This document shows positions 16,155 through 23,741 of a stretch of DNA of 26,030 bases, in pieces. Below the pieces are notes generated by a model. The model had not been told where the DNA came from. It saw only the letters and a program-made list of their open reading frames with translations, and did no database searches. Source of the DNA: Clostridia bacterium. Lineage in GTDB: Bacteria; Bacillota; Clostridia; Christensenellales; Aristaeellaceae. The DNA is taken from assembly GCA_016296675.1 (NCBI GenBank), contig JAEDIV010000014.1, forward strand, positions 1-26,030, read 5' to 3'. Numbering within the stretch: the first letter of the stretch is position 1; each line of letters begins with the position of its first letter. A program made the position numbers and the translations under genes.

Positions 16155-16184
16155 TTGCTGTAAGGCCGCATGGGATGATATACT
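16155..16184 (+). promoter_or_regulatory. Promoter of the polysaccharide deacetylase gene
   Basis: TTGCTG (16155-16160), an 18-base spacer and TATACT (16179-16184) preceded by TGA. The -35 surroundings closely resemble those of the glnS promoter (see findings). Confidence 0.65.
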
Positions 16185-16207
16185 TAAGAAAACCGGAGGA
16201 TAAATTC

Positions 16208-17404
16208 ATGCAGAACAAAAGATATAAAAATCCGCCCGTGCGAAGGAAGCAGCCCAAACGAAAAAAGCTGCCCTTGCCGGAAATAGTATTAGGCGCAACC
16301 CTTCTTGTTGCTTTGATCGTGGTTCTTTGCGTTTTGACATCGTCACCCAAACAAGAAAAGAAGACGGAAAATACGCATCCTACGACTCAGGCAGAGGGAA
16401 CCCCTGCGCCCACTCCGTCTCCGTCGCCTGCGCCCGAAGCTACACCGGCGCCTGTTTCCGATATTGCCGATCCCGTTTATGCCGCTCTGCGCCCTACGGC
16501 GAAAGAAGGCTGGCTGCCCGTGTTTGACAGTATCGACACCACGGAAAAAGTAATCGCCATCACCGTGGACGACTGCTATCAGGGCGAAAACCTTTGGGAG
16601 ATCATCCGGCTTGCACAACAGTGCGGCGCAAAGCTCACCTTTTTCCCGATCGGTGAAGTTCTTCTTCAGAAAACACAGTCAGAAGCGCTTTTGTACGCGT
16701 GGCAGAACGGCTTTGAGATCGAAAACCACACCTTCACGCACAACAATCTCTTCCAATGCTCCGATGAAAAGCTCGCAAAGGAAGTCTATAATCAGAACCT
16801 TGCCCTGAGCAAAATTCTGGGCGTGGAGTATTCCTGCCATTTCCTGCGCCCGATGGGCGGAGACGCCAAGAATGATCAGCGCATTCACGCCTATATCCGC
16901 CAGCTCGGATACAAGGGCATTTCCCACTGGTCGGAGTCCGGCACGCGCAGCCTGAGCGCGCTTTCCGGCATCTTAAAGCCCGGTCAGGTGTATCTTTTCC
17001 ACACGACCGACAAGGACCTTAGGCGTCTAAAGTACTTTATTCCCTATGCGGTTGAAAACGGTTACCGGCTTGTAACGCTGAACGAATTGTTCGGCTATCC
17101 CGCAAACGAGACAAAGCCGCTTGAAACGCCCATCGAAAACCGTCCCGTTCCGACGCTCGCGCCCTATCAAACCGTGCGCGTTCCCTATACAAACGGAAGC
17201 CATGCCTACGGCGTTGTGCTTGTACAGAAGCGGCTGATCGAGCTTGGTTATCTGGAAAACGGCGCAGACGGCATCTATGGAGAAAACACCGCCAAGGCTG
17301 TTGAGGCGTTCCAGACGCAGGCCGGCCTGACCGCAAGCGGAAAAGCGGACGTGCTCACGCAGGAAAGCCTGTTTTCCGAAAGCGCGCCAAGATATGCCCC
17401 CTGA
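16208..17404 (+). CDS. Membrane-anchored NodB polysaccharide deacetylase with peptidoglycan-binding domain
   Basis: The product (398 residues; GGAGG 8 bases before the ATG) has a very basic cytoplasmic tail (residues 1-24), one membrane helix (about 28-48), a Pro/Thr/Ala/Ser linker (about 60-85), a NodB deacetylase domain (about 105-300) and a C-terminal PG_binding_1 repeat (about 330-392, VQKRLIELGYL...DGIYGENTAKAVEAFQ). Metal and catalytic motifs are intact: TVDD at 119-122, HTFTH at 174-178 (Asp122, His174 and His178 form the expected metal triad), RPMGGD from 214 and the catalytic His265 in FHTTD. It should N-deacetylate peptidoglycan or another cell-wall glycan outside the membrane. The first motif is TVDDCYQ rather than the common TFDDG. 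It is transcribed alone. Confidence 0.93.
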   Translation: MQNKRYKNPPVRRKQPKRKKLPLPEIVLGATLLVALIVVLCVLTSSPKQEKKTENTHPTTQAEGTPAPTPSPSPAPEATPAPVSDIADPVYAALRPTAKEGWLPVFDSIDTTEKVIAITVDDCYQGENLWEIIRLAQQCGAKLTFFPIGEVLLQKTQSEALLYAWQNGFEIENHTFTHNNLFQCSDEKLAKEVYNQNLALSKILGVEYSCHFLRPMGGDAKNDQRIHAYIRQLGYKGISHWSESGTRSLSALSGILKPGQVYLFHTTDKDLRRLKYFIPYAVENGYRLVTLNELFGYPANETKPLETPIENRPVPTLAPYQTVRVPYTNGSHAYGVVLVQKRLIELGYLENGADGIYGENTAKAVEAFQTQAGLTASGKADVLTQESLFSESAPRYAP

Positions 17405-17442
17405 AATTGCCGGAATTTTCAATCATCCATTTATATATGAAA

Positions 17443-17469
17443 ACGGAGACACATCTTTTGTGTCTCCGT
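17443..17469 (+). terminator. Hairpin after the deacetylase gene
   Basis: An 11-bp perfect stem with a 5-base loop begins about 40 bp after the stop codon. The plus strand lacks a T-run behind it, but the minus strand has TTT, so its terminator function is uncertain. A second AT-rich hairpin follows at 17474-17500. Confidence 0.5.
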
Positions 17470-17473
17470 CAAG

Positions 17474-17549
17474 CCATCAAAAAAGTTCCTTTTTTGATGG
17501 GGAGGGGCCGATCTCCTGAAATCCTGCGGGATTTCCGGGCGGAGATCGG
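17474..17549. repeat. Cluster of inverted repeats (spacer element)
   Basis: Two structures lie side by side. The first is an 11-bp stem at 17474-17484/17490-17500. The second is a nested one, with outer arms CCGATCTCC (17508-17516) and GGAGATCGG (17541-17549) around an inner 7-bp stem (17518-17524/17529-17535). They occupy the truncated end of the epimerase remnant. The compact nested form resembles a miniature repeat element, but only one copy is present in this window. Confidence 0.5.
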
Positions 17550-17680
17550 AAAGGGGAAGCGTTTTCAGGCGTGAATTCCGGAACATCCATAGACACTGCA
17601 TCCACACAAACGTCGTCGGCGGCAAGTTTTTCGGTCAGATAACTGCCCATCGCGCCGGTTGCCCCGATTACTAATACTTT
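17477..17680 (-). pseudogene. Remnant of an NAD-dependent epimerase/dehydratase
   Basis: Reading the minus strand from 17680 gives KVLVIGATGAMGSYLTEKLA, the unmistakable first beta-alpha-beta of a Rossmann-fold sugar epimerase, followed by about 15 more plausible residues. A TAA lies immediately before the first codon and no start codon is available, so the 5' end is lost. After about residue 35 the frame runs into the inverted-repeat cluster at 17474-17549 and stops at 17477-17479; the remaining 250 or more residues of a normal epimerase are absent. It is therefore a fragment broken at both ends. It sits directly behind the terminator of the neighbouring transporter remnant. Function is lost; the parent substrate is unknown. 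Confidence 0.72.
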
Positions 17681-17730
17681 TTAACGGCCTTTTCCTGTCC
17701 TTCTATGCTGAATTGGATATAAATGAAAAT

Positions 17731-17757
17731 AGGGTATGGGTTTTTCTCCCATACCCT
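17731..17757 (-). terminator. Terminator of the LplB-type transporter remnant operon
   Basis: A 10-bp perfect stem (17731-17740 with 17748-17757, 7-base loop) lies 12 bp beyond the stop codon of the binding-protein remnant. ATTTTCA follows on the minus strand. Its survival marks the original end of the operon. Confidence 0.75.
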
Positions 17758-17769
17758 TTGCTTTTACGA

Positions 17770-17994
17770 TCAGCCGAATACGGACTCAATGTAGGGAGCA
17801 TAGCCTCTCTGATAAATGTCGAGAAGCTCTTCAACACCCATATCCTTGAGCTCTTCCTGGAACGCGTCGAATTCTTCGATGTCCCGGCCGCCGGTTACGA
17901 ACTGAGCAAAGTTCTCGCGGACAAAGCTGTCAAGCGCAGCCTTAAGGTCTGTGATACGCTGAGACTCTTCTTCAGAGCAGTACAGCATAGCTTG
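17770..17994 (-). pseudogene. 3' end of an ABC sugar-binding protein gene (LplB/LplC-type system)
   Basis: The minus strand encodes about 70 residues, starting near EEESQRITDLKAALDSFVRE and including ENFAQFVTGGRDIEEFDAFQ and ELKDMGVEELLDIYQRGYAP. This is the helical C-terminus seen in binding proteins partnered with LplB/LplC permeases, where a FVTG-type turn and a DMG-xxE helix precede the end. An intact protein would have about 500-550 residues and a signal peptide; both are missing. The fragment joins directly to the start of an lplC-like gene. An internal ATG at 17988 could in principle start a 72-residue peptide, but no ribosome site precedes it. I treat it as non-functional. Confidence 0.75.
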
Positions 17995-18041
17995 TCGCCG
18001 AAATGCAGTTCTTTTTTGCGTTTCGAAGTAGCAGTTACCAT
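17989..18041 (-). pseudogene. 5' end of an LplC-type permease gene
   Basis: An ATG at 18041 with AAAGGAG five bases upstream opens MVTATSKRKKELHFGDKL, the basic cytoplasmic leader expected just before the first helix of LplC/YtcP-type permeases. It lies 13 bp after the LplB-type gene, exactly where lplC normally starts. After about 17 codons the sequence changes to the 3' end of the binding-protein gene in another frame, and the lplC frame ends about 30 codons later at a TAA. About 270 residues of permease are missing. Confidence 0.72.
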
Positions 18042-18054
18042 AACGACTCCTTTC

Positions 18055-18990
18055 TCAGAACAATCCGACATCGGAAATCTTCTTGATCACGTAGTTGGCC
18101 GTAAGAACAATCATTACATTTACAACGGTATTGAAAAGGCCGATTGCAGTGGAATAACTGTACTGCTGAGAGATCAAGCCGATTTCATACACATAGGTGG
18201 AAAGCACGCGGGAGGTGGGGAGATTCATGCTGTTCTGCAAAAGATAAATCTTGGTGTATCCTAAGTTCATAAGGCCGCCAAGCTTTAAGATGAAGGTGAT
18301 GACGATGGTAGGCATGATGGAGGGGATATTGATGTGACGGATGACCTGCAGGCGGTTTGCGCCGTCGATCTTCGCCGCTTCGACATTTTCCTGCGGAACG
18401 CCCGCGAGCGCAGAAATATATAGTATCGCGCTCCAGCCGAAGCCCTGCCATTCACACATCAGAGAATAAATCCAGGGAAACATTTCGGGAACACCCAGGA
18501 GATTTTGCCTTTCCATGCCAAGATTTGTCAAAAGATCGGTAATAACACCGTTGGACTTTTCAAGAAACAGAATCACCAGGGAGCATACGACAACTTCGGA
18601 CAGAAAGTGCGGAATATAGGTAACCATCTGAATGGTCTTTTTCAGCCTTTGCCTGCGCACTTCATTCAAAAGGAGCGCAAAGATGATGGGGATCGGAAAC
18701 ATCGCAAGGCTCAAAAGCGTGATAGACAGCGTATTTTTAATCAGCTTGAACATGTCCGGGAATTCAAAAAAGCGCTGAAAGTTTTTAAGTCCGATAAATT
18801 CGCTTCCGAATATACCCAGATTCGGGCGATAGTTCTGAAAAGAAATTAAAACTCCGCCCATGGGAATGTAATTAAAAATGATCAGATATGCGAGTCCCGG
18901 AAGCAGCAGAAGATACCACTGCCAGCTTTCCAGAAGGCGTTTTTTTACATAATCTATGCGCGACGATTTTCGCACATTTCCATTGACCAT
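18055..18990 (-). CDS. LplB-type sugar ABC transporter permease
   Basis: The 311-residue product is a full-length LplB/YteP-type permease, the family linked to uptake of oligogalacturonides and other complex saccharides. It has SWQWYLLLLPGLAYLIIFNY at the first helix, the family phrase MGGVLISFQNYRPNLGIFGS, about six helices and the EAA loop EAAKIDGANRLQVIRHINIP. The ATG at 18990 is chosen because GGAGG lies six bases upstream; a GTG five codons earlier overlaps that ribosome site. It is the first gene of an operon whose other two members (lplC and the binding protein) survive only as fragments. It therefore probably no longer makes a working transporter unless partners are supplied elsewhere. 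It diverges from the AraC-type regulator. Confidence 0.93.
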   Translation of the reverse strand: MVNGNVRKSSRIDYVKKRLLESWQWYLLLLPGLAYLIIFNYIPMGGVLISFQNYRPNLGIFGSEFIGLKNFQRFFEFPDMFKLIKNTLSITLLSLAMFPIPIIFALLLNEVRRQRLKKTIQMVTYIPHFLSEVVVCSLVILFLEKSNGVITDLLTNLGMERQNLLGVPEMFPWIYSLMCEWQGFGWSAILYISALAGVPQENVEAAKIDGANRLQVIRHINIPSIMPTIVITFILKLGGLMNLGYTKIYLLQNSMNLPTSRVLSTYVYEIGLISQQYSYSTAIGLFNTVVNVMIVLTANYVIKKISDVGLF

Positions 18991-19052
18991 ACAGCACCTC
19001 CGCACAATATTATTAATAATCTATGCTGATACTCCTTGCATTGTCTGTGCCC

Positions 19053-19080
19053 ATTATAGAACACGCACAAATATTAAGAA
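19053..19080 (-). promoter_or_regulatory. Candidate promoter of the LplB-type gene
   Basis: Minus-strand TATAAT (19058-19053) with a weak -35 TTCTTA (19080-19075) at 16 bases. A weak -35 box suits an activator-dependent promoter facing a divergent AraC-type gene (inference). Confidence 0.45.
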
Positions 19081-19132
19081 ATAGAATAAACTATAATTTT
19101 GTCATTTTCGATATTCGAATTAGACAAATTTG

Positions 19133-19161
19133 TTGACTTTTACAGTTGTGACTTCTATAAT
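19133..19161 (+). promoter_or_regulatory. Promoter of the AraC-type regulator
   Basis: TTGACT (19133-19138), a 17-base spacer and TATAAT (19156-19161), close to consensus. The leader to the assigned start is about 58 bases. Confidence 0.75.
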
Positions 19162-19225
19162 GTATTATGTTAAGGTTCTACATTTCAGGCGTTTCTCCCT
19201 TTGTTTTGACTAAACACCGTTCGGA

Positions 19226-20029
19226 GTGATTTGTATATCTGTTTCCAATCTTATTGTTAGGGAAATTATTTCCGTATACACAGTCGACAGAAGCATCGGC
19301 ACATACACAAACAAAGACCGCCCCTATTCCGCCCTCTGCATCAAGATGTCGGGACAAAGTTCTTATACGCAAAATGGGAAAGAGCACATGTCTGACGACA
19401 CACATCTGATCTTTGTTCCGCAGGGCGCAACATATTCCTACACAGTAAAAAGCAAGGGCAGCTGCGTAATCATTGAATTTCTTGCAGAAAACACGCCCGA
19501 TGAAATTGAAAGCCTCGTCGTCAACGAAAGCAGCATCATCAAAGCCATCCTTTCAACCATGGGCTACGCGTGGAAAAGAAAGCAAACGGGCTATCGGGAA
19601 ATCTGCATGATGAATATTTATCAACTTTTATATCATATTGCGCTTCACAAAAACAACACCTATGTGCCAAAGGTTCACCAGATGCGCATTGAAAAAAGCA
19701 TCGATTATCTTCATGAGCATTTAAACAACCATGATCTGACCATCGAAGCGATCGCCAGGCGTTCTTCCATCAGTGAAATTTATTTTAGACGCCTGTTTAC
19801 CGAAATTTACGGGCTTTCTCCCAAGAAATACATTATTATGATGCGTATGAACCGCGCAAAGGAATTGCTTGATTCAGAGAATATGTCCGTAAGTGAAATT
19901 GCGGAAAGCGTAGGCTTTGGAGACGTATATTCCTTCTGCAAAACTTTTCGCAAGGAGGTTGGCGCAACGCCTACCGAATATAAAAAACAATTGCGCGAAG
20001 AGGATCCTGTGAACATCCCGGGCTCTTAA
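19226..20029 (+). CDS. AraC-family transcriptional regulator
   Basis: The 267-residue product has an N-terminal cupin-like sensing domain (about residues 15-90, including SSYTQNGKEHMSDDTHLIFVP) and a C-terminal double helix-turn-helix (about 160-260). The latter contains LTIEAIARRSSISEIYFRRL and the signature MSVSEIAESVGFGDVYSFCK followed by FRKEVGATPTEYKK. It is expected to bind a sugar-derived effector and activate nearby promoters, most likely its own operon and the divergent LplB-type gene. The start is uncertain: GTG at 19226 is the only common start codon near a full-length N-terminus, but GGAG directly abuts it, which is poor spacing. The next gene begins 39 bases after its stop with no terminator, so cotranscription is likely. 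Confidence 0.9.
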   Translation: MICISVSNLIVREIISVYTVDRSIGTYTNKDRPYSALCIKMSGQSSYTQNGKEHMSDDTHLIFVPQGATYSYTVKSKGSCVIIEFLAENTPDEIESLVVNESSIIKAILSTMGYAWKRKQTGYREICMMNIYQLLYHIALHKNNTYVPKVHQMRIEKSIDYLHEHLNNHDLTIEAIARRSSISEIYFRRLFTEIYGLSPKKYIIMMRMNRAKELLDSENMSVSEIAESVGFGDVYSFCKTFRKEVGATPTEYKKQLREEDPVNIPGS

Positions 20030-20068
20030 TCAAACGCATTTTAAGCAATTCTGATTGGAGGCATGCTT

Positions 20069-21085
20069 ATGAAACCCCTTAAAATCGCACAGATCGGTAT
20101 CGGTCACAACCACGCAGACACCGCCATGTCCACAATGCGCAAATTCCCCGAGTATTTCGATATTGTCGGCGTTGCGGAAGACGATAATGTATGGTACGAA
20201 AAAAGAAAAGACCTGCCTGTCTATCAGGGCATCAAATTCATGAGCGAGGAAGAGCTGTTAAACACTCCCGGTCTTGAAGCTGTGTGCGTAGAGAAAGACG
20301 TTCCCGTCATCGAGGAAACGGCGCTCAAGTGCGCGAAGATGGGTCTTCATATGCGCATGGACAAGCCCGGCGGAGAAAACCACGAAATCTTCAAGCAGAT
20401 TGTCGAGCTTCAGCGTAAAAACAAAAAGGCCTTCCAGATGGCGTATATGTATCGCTATAATCCGTACATTAAAAAATGTCTGGAGATGGTGCGCTCCGGC
20501 GAACTGGGTGAAATCTTCGAAATCGACTGCCAAATGAGCACCACCCATGTTCCCCATTATCGCCAGTGGCTCTCGAACTTCAAAGGCGGAGATATGTATA
20601 TTTTCGGATCCCACCTGATCGACTTGATCGTACGCATGCTGGGTGAGCCGGACAGAATCACCTCCTTTAATAAGAACAGCTTCCCTGAAGCTGCCAAATG
20701 CGTGGACAACGGACTTGCGGTGCTTGAATACCCGCGCGCCAGCTGCACCGTGCGAGCGACCAGCATGGAAGCCAACGGCTATGTGCGGCGCCAGCTGGTA
20801 GTATGCGGATCAAAGGGCACCATTGAAATCAAGCCTCTTGAAAGACCCACCATCATGTCCATTGCCATGCAGGAGCCGTTTGTCGGAAACGAAACTCACA
20901 CCAACGGCCATCCGGATTCCAGAAAATACTTCGATGCGCCCATCAATGAAGGCAGATATGACGCCCAGATGATCGATTTTGCCCGCGTTGCGCGCGGCGA
21001 AATTGAAGCCGAATTCGACTATGATTACGAACTAATGGTCAACCGCGTTGTGCTTAAGGCCTGCGGAATTGATGTAAAGGAGTAA
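20069..21085 (+). CDS. Gfo/Idh/MocA family oxidoreductase
   Basis: This is a predicted NAD(P)-dependent sugar or inositol dehydrogenase of 338 residues. The Rossmann start is LKIAQIGIGHNHADTAMSTM, with GIGHNH replacing the common GxGxxG. The family EKP loop appears as HMRMDKPGGENHEIF near residue 100, and YMYRYNPYIKKCLEMVRSGE and GGDMYIFGSHLIDLIVRMLG belong to the alpha/beta substrate domain. The start at 20069 is chosen because GGAGG lies 7 bases upstream; the ATG at 20063 is only one base from that site. It opens a run of sugar redox genes behind the AraC regulator, and the SDR gene follows after 5 bases. The substrate is unknown. Confidence 0.93.
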   Translation: MKPLKIAQIGIGHNHADTAMSTMRKFPEYFDIVGVAEDDNVWYEKRKDLPVYQGIKFMSEEELLNTPGLEAVCVEKDVPVIEETALKCAKMGLHMRMDKPGGENHEIFKQIVELQRKNKKAFQMAYMYRYNPYIKKCLEMVRSGELGEIFEIDCQMSTTHVPHYRQWLSNFKGGDMYIFGSHLIDLIVRMLGEPDRITSFNKNSFPEAAKCVDNGLAVLEYPRASCTVRATSMEANGYVRRQLVVCGSKGTIEIKPLERPTIMSIAMQEPFVGNETHTNGHPDSRKYFDAPINEGRYDAQMIDFARVARGEIEAEFDYDYELMVNRVVLKACGIDVKE

Positions 21086-21090
21086 AAGAT

Positions 21091-21843
21091 ATGAGATTTG
21101 AAAACAAAACTGCTTTCATTACCGGCGGAGGCGGATACATCGGCGGAACGACGGCCAGAATGCTCGCCAAGGAAGGCGCTTGCGTAGCCGTATGCGATAT
21201 CAGTGAAGAAACCGTGAGCAAGACCGTTACTGCCATTACCGAGGCCGGGGGACGCGCCATCGGCATTGTATGCGACGTAACCAAATCTCAGGAGGTGGAC
21301 GCGGCTGTCAAAAAGACCGTGGAAACCTTCGGAACGCTTGATATCATGGTACATGTTGCCGGCGGAAGCGCCCGAGGACGTATGAAACACCTGATAGAAC
21401 AGTCGGACGAAGTTATTCTGGATGTAATCGGCGTCAATATGTTTGGCGGCATCTGGGCCAGCCGCGCGGCCGCGCGCGAGATGGTACGGCTTAAGAAAAA
21501 AGGCCGCATCATCAACATTTCCTCCGTTGTTGCGCAAAACGGCCTTCGCGGATGCGTTGATTACGCTGCGGCAAAGGGCGGTCTGATCGCTATGACGCGC
21601 TCTCTTGCCAAGGAACTGGCTTGCTACGGAATCACTGCAAACACCGTAGCGCCCGGTATCGTTCAGCGCCCCGGCGAAACGAACGAGGCTATTAACACCA
21701 ACTTCCTGGGCGTAAAGTGCACAGCGGAAGATGTAGCCAACGTCATTTTGTTCCTTGCATCAGACGACGCGCATTTTATCACCGGACAGACCTATACAGT
21801 AGACGGCGGCCGCGGCCTAGCCATGAAAGGAACGGACGTATGA
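21091..21843 (+). CDS. Short-chain dehydrogenase/reductase
   Basis: The 250-residue product is a classical SDR that oxidises or reduces a hydroxyl/keto group with NAD(P). It shows TGGGGYIGG near residue 11 (TGxxxGxG), DV near 64, the NISS catalytic-Ser strand, YAAAKGG with the catalytic Tyr and Lys, and the C-terminal FITGQTYTVDGG. The cofactor strand ends AVCDISEE; an acidic residue there favours NAD. A GGAG site overlaps the stop region of the preceding gene, five bases away, and the last four bases overlap the following gene. It is embedded in a tightly coupled operon with Gfo/Idh/MocA and MDR enzymes, so these three probably act on the same sugar-derived substrate in sequence. Confidence 0.94.
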   Translation: MRFENKTAFITGGGGYIGGTTARMLAKEGACVAVCDISEETVSKTVTAITEAGGRAIGIVCDVTKSQEVDAAVKKTVETFGTLDIMVHVAGGSARGRMKHLIEQSDEVILDVIGVNMFGGIWASRAAAREMVRLKKKGRIINISSVVAQNGLRGCVDYAAAKGGLIAMTRSLAKELACYGITANTVAPGIVQRPGETNEAINTNFLGVKCTAEDVANVILFLASDDAHFITGQTYTVDGGRGLAMKGTDV

Positions 21844-22820
21844 TGAAAGCAATGCTGATTAACAGGGAAAACGGCGATTTGGTATGGTCGGATGTTGATA
21901 AGCCCGTTGCCAAGGAAGGCGAAGTAATGATCAAAATACGCGCCGCAGCGCTCAACCGCGCCGACCTTCTTCAGAGAAAGGGAACGTATCCTTCCCCCAA
22001 GGGCTGGCCGGAATGGATGGGCCTTGAAGTGTCCGGCGATGTGTGCGAAGTCGGCGAAAAGGTAACCAAATGGAAAATCGGCGACGCTGTATGCGCATTA
22101 TTGGGCGGCGGCGGCTATGCGGAATACGTAGCTGTGCCGGAAGATATGGTCATGCCAATTCCAAAGGGACTTACCTATGAAGAGGCGGCTTCCCTGCCCG
22201 AAGCGTATGCGACATGCTATCTGAATCTTTTTATCGAGGGCGGCTTCAAGCCCGGTGAAACGCTTTTCTTCCCCGCCGGCGCGAGCGGACTGGCCTCCGT
22301 TGGTATTCCCATGGCGCATGCTTTCGGAGCATATGTCATCACTTCCGTGCTGACAACCGAAATTAAGGAGAGAATCGCACACCTGCCCGCAGACGTGGTG
22401 ATCGATTCTTCCAAAGAAAATACCGTCGAGATCATAAAGCGCGAAAGCGAAAACGGCCACCCCATCGATATTGCCATCGATTGTTTAGCCGGCGAAACCA
22501 TCGGCCAGGCTTTCCCCTATGTCAATGAAGGCTGCCGCTGGGTTCTCATCTCCACGCTCGACGGAATCACTACCACAATTCCTCTGCGCGCAGTCCTCAC
22601 CAAAGGCATCAACCTAAAGGGCAGTATGCTCAGAAAGCGCACTGTTCAGGAAAAGGGCGATCTGCTTTCCCGCCTTGTTAGCGAAATCTGGCCGAAACTT
22701 GAAAGCAAAGAAATCGTTCCCAGCGTGTATAAAGTGCTTCCCATCACGCAGGCAGCTGAAGCGCATCGAATTCTTGAGAAGGGCGAGAATATCGGAAAAG
22801 TCGTTCTGAAGGTATGCTGA
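21840..22820 (+). CDS. MDR-superfamily NAD(P)H oxidoreductase, quinone-oxidoreductase/PIG3 type
   Basis: The 326-residue product has the GroES-like N-terminal domain with the quinone oxidoreductase phrase ALNRADLLQRKGTYP (about residues 39-53), GLEVSGDVCEVGEKV, and a cofactor-binding domain starting FFPAGASGLASVGIPMAHAF. No zinc-ligand cysteine cluster is visible, in line with the zinc-free QOR/PIG3 branch. The start at 21840 overlaps the SDR stop by four bases (ATGA), with AAAGGAA seven bases upstream; a second ATG follows directly at 21843. Branch members reduce quinones or conjugated enones/keto-sugars with NADPH. In this operon it may act on an unsaturated or keto intermediate from the neighbouring dehydrogenases (inference). 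Confidence 0.92.
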   Translation: MMKAMLINRENGDLVWSDVDKPVAKEGEVMIKIRAAALNRADLLQRKGTYPSPKGWPEWMGLEVSGDVCEVGEKVTKWKIGDAVCALLGGGGYAEYVAVPEDMVMPIPKGLTYEEAASLPEAYATCYLNLFIEGGFKPGETLFFPAGASGLASVGIPMAHAFGAYVITSVLTTEIKERIAHLPADVVIDSSKENTVEIIKRESENGHPIDIAIDCLAGETIGQAFPYVNEGCRWVLISTLDGITTTIPLRAVLTKGINLKGSMLRKRTVQEKGDLLSRLVSEIWPKLESKEIVPSVYKVLPITQAAEAHRILEKGENIGKVVLKVC

Positions 22821-22821
22821 A

Positions 22822-23739
22822 ATGAAAATAGATTACGCTGACAAAAGAATATCCACGATTTTGTGTCTGGCCGCAATGTTCTTTTGGGGTTCTCTTTTTC
22901 CCATGGTCAAAATCGGATACACCTTCTTTGAAATAGACGCCAATTCTCCCGCAAGCATTCTTTTGTTTGCGGGTATACGCTTTATAATTTGCGGCGTCGC
23001 GTTGGTCGGCTTAACGTCTATTCGGGGAAAAAGAATCTGTGTTCCAAAAGGAAAAGTGCTCCTTCCAACACTGCTCATTTCTTTATTTGCGTATGTTGCG
23101 CACTATACGTGTACTTATATCGGTCTTTCGCATCTGGAAAGCTCAAAAACGGCGCTGATAAAACAAGTAGGTACGCTCTTTATCATCTGTTTTGCTTTTC
23201 TGTTCCGAAAAGAAGATCGCTTCGCGCTTTCCAAACTCCTGGGCGGTGTTTTAGGCTTTGCAAGCATTTTCGTAATCAATTTAGAAGGCCTAAGCCTAAA
23301 TTTCAATGCATATGACCTTCTGGTCATCGGCGCGTCTTTTTGCAGCGTAATGACAACTATCGTTTCCAAAAATGCCTACGACGAGCACGATCCTCTGAAT
23401 ATTACCGCCTATGCGCAGCTGATTGGAGGCATAGCCTTGCTTTTGATCGGTCTTTTGCTTGGCGGAAGCATTGGAAAAGTGAATTTCCAATCCATTCTGG
23501 TGCTTGCTTATATCTGTTTTGCTTCCTGCGCAGGTTATGCACTTTGGAATATCCTTTTAAAATACAACAGTATGTCGCGCATGAGCACCATCAAGTACAC
23601 CGAAACGCTTTTCAGCGCACTCTGCTCATTTGTGCTCCTGGGTGAAAATATCTTCAAACCCGCTTATCTGATTTCGTTTTTCCTCCTTTGCCTGGGCCTT
23701 CTGATCGGAAACGGCGTATTTAAAAAGCACAAAGCATAA
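22822..23739 (+). CDS. EamA/DMT-family transporter
   Basis: The 305-residue product has ten hydrophobic segments arranged as two EamA repeats, typical of drug/metabolite exporters. It starts TILCLAAMFFWGSLFPMVKI, has the SHLESSKTALIKQVGTLFII phrase in the first repeat and ends in a short basic tail KKHKA. It begins one base after the MDR stop and is translated with it. In this operon it may export a product or overflow intermediate of the oxidoreductases, or import their substrate. Its C-terminus looks complete, but the sequence after its stop is a scar in a different frame (see next entry). Confidence 0.92.
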   Translation: MKIDYADKRISTILCLAAMFFWGSLFPMVKIGYTFFEIDANSPASILLFAGIRFIICGVALVGLTSIRGKRICVPKGKVLLPTLLISLFAYVAHYTCTYIGLSHLESSKTALIKQVGTLFIICFAFLFRKEDRFALSKLLGGVLGFASIFVINLEGLSLNFNAYDLLVIGASFCSVMTTIVSKNAYDEHDPLNITAYAQLIGGIALLLIGLLLGGSIGKVNFQSILVLAYICFASCAGYALWNILLKYNSMSRMSTIKYTETLFSALCSFVLLGENIFKPAYLISFFLLCLGLLIGNGVFKKHKA

Positions 23740-23741
23740 TA

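Noticed and set aside
16024..16350. N-terminal extension of the TIM-barrel isomerase
   Set aside because: The open frame continues upstream but crosses the promoter at 16057-16085 and the divergent deacetylase promoter. The family N-terminus MRLGIS starts at 16023 with a ribosome site.
17550..17566. A second cre-like box (AAGCGTTTTCAG core)
   Set aside because: Fewer consensus matches than the 7067 site. It lies inside the epimerase remnant with no promoter near it, so it is probably chance.
17431..17625. A 64-codon minus-strand frame at the inverted-repeat cluster
   Set aside because: Another frame of the same strand shows the conserved epimerase Rossmann motif; this one has no family features or ribosome site.
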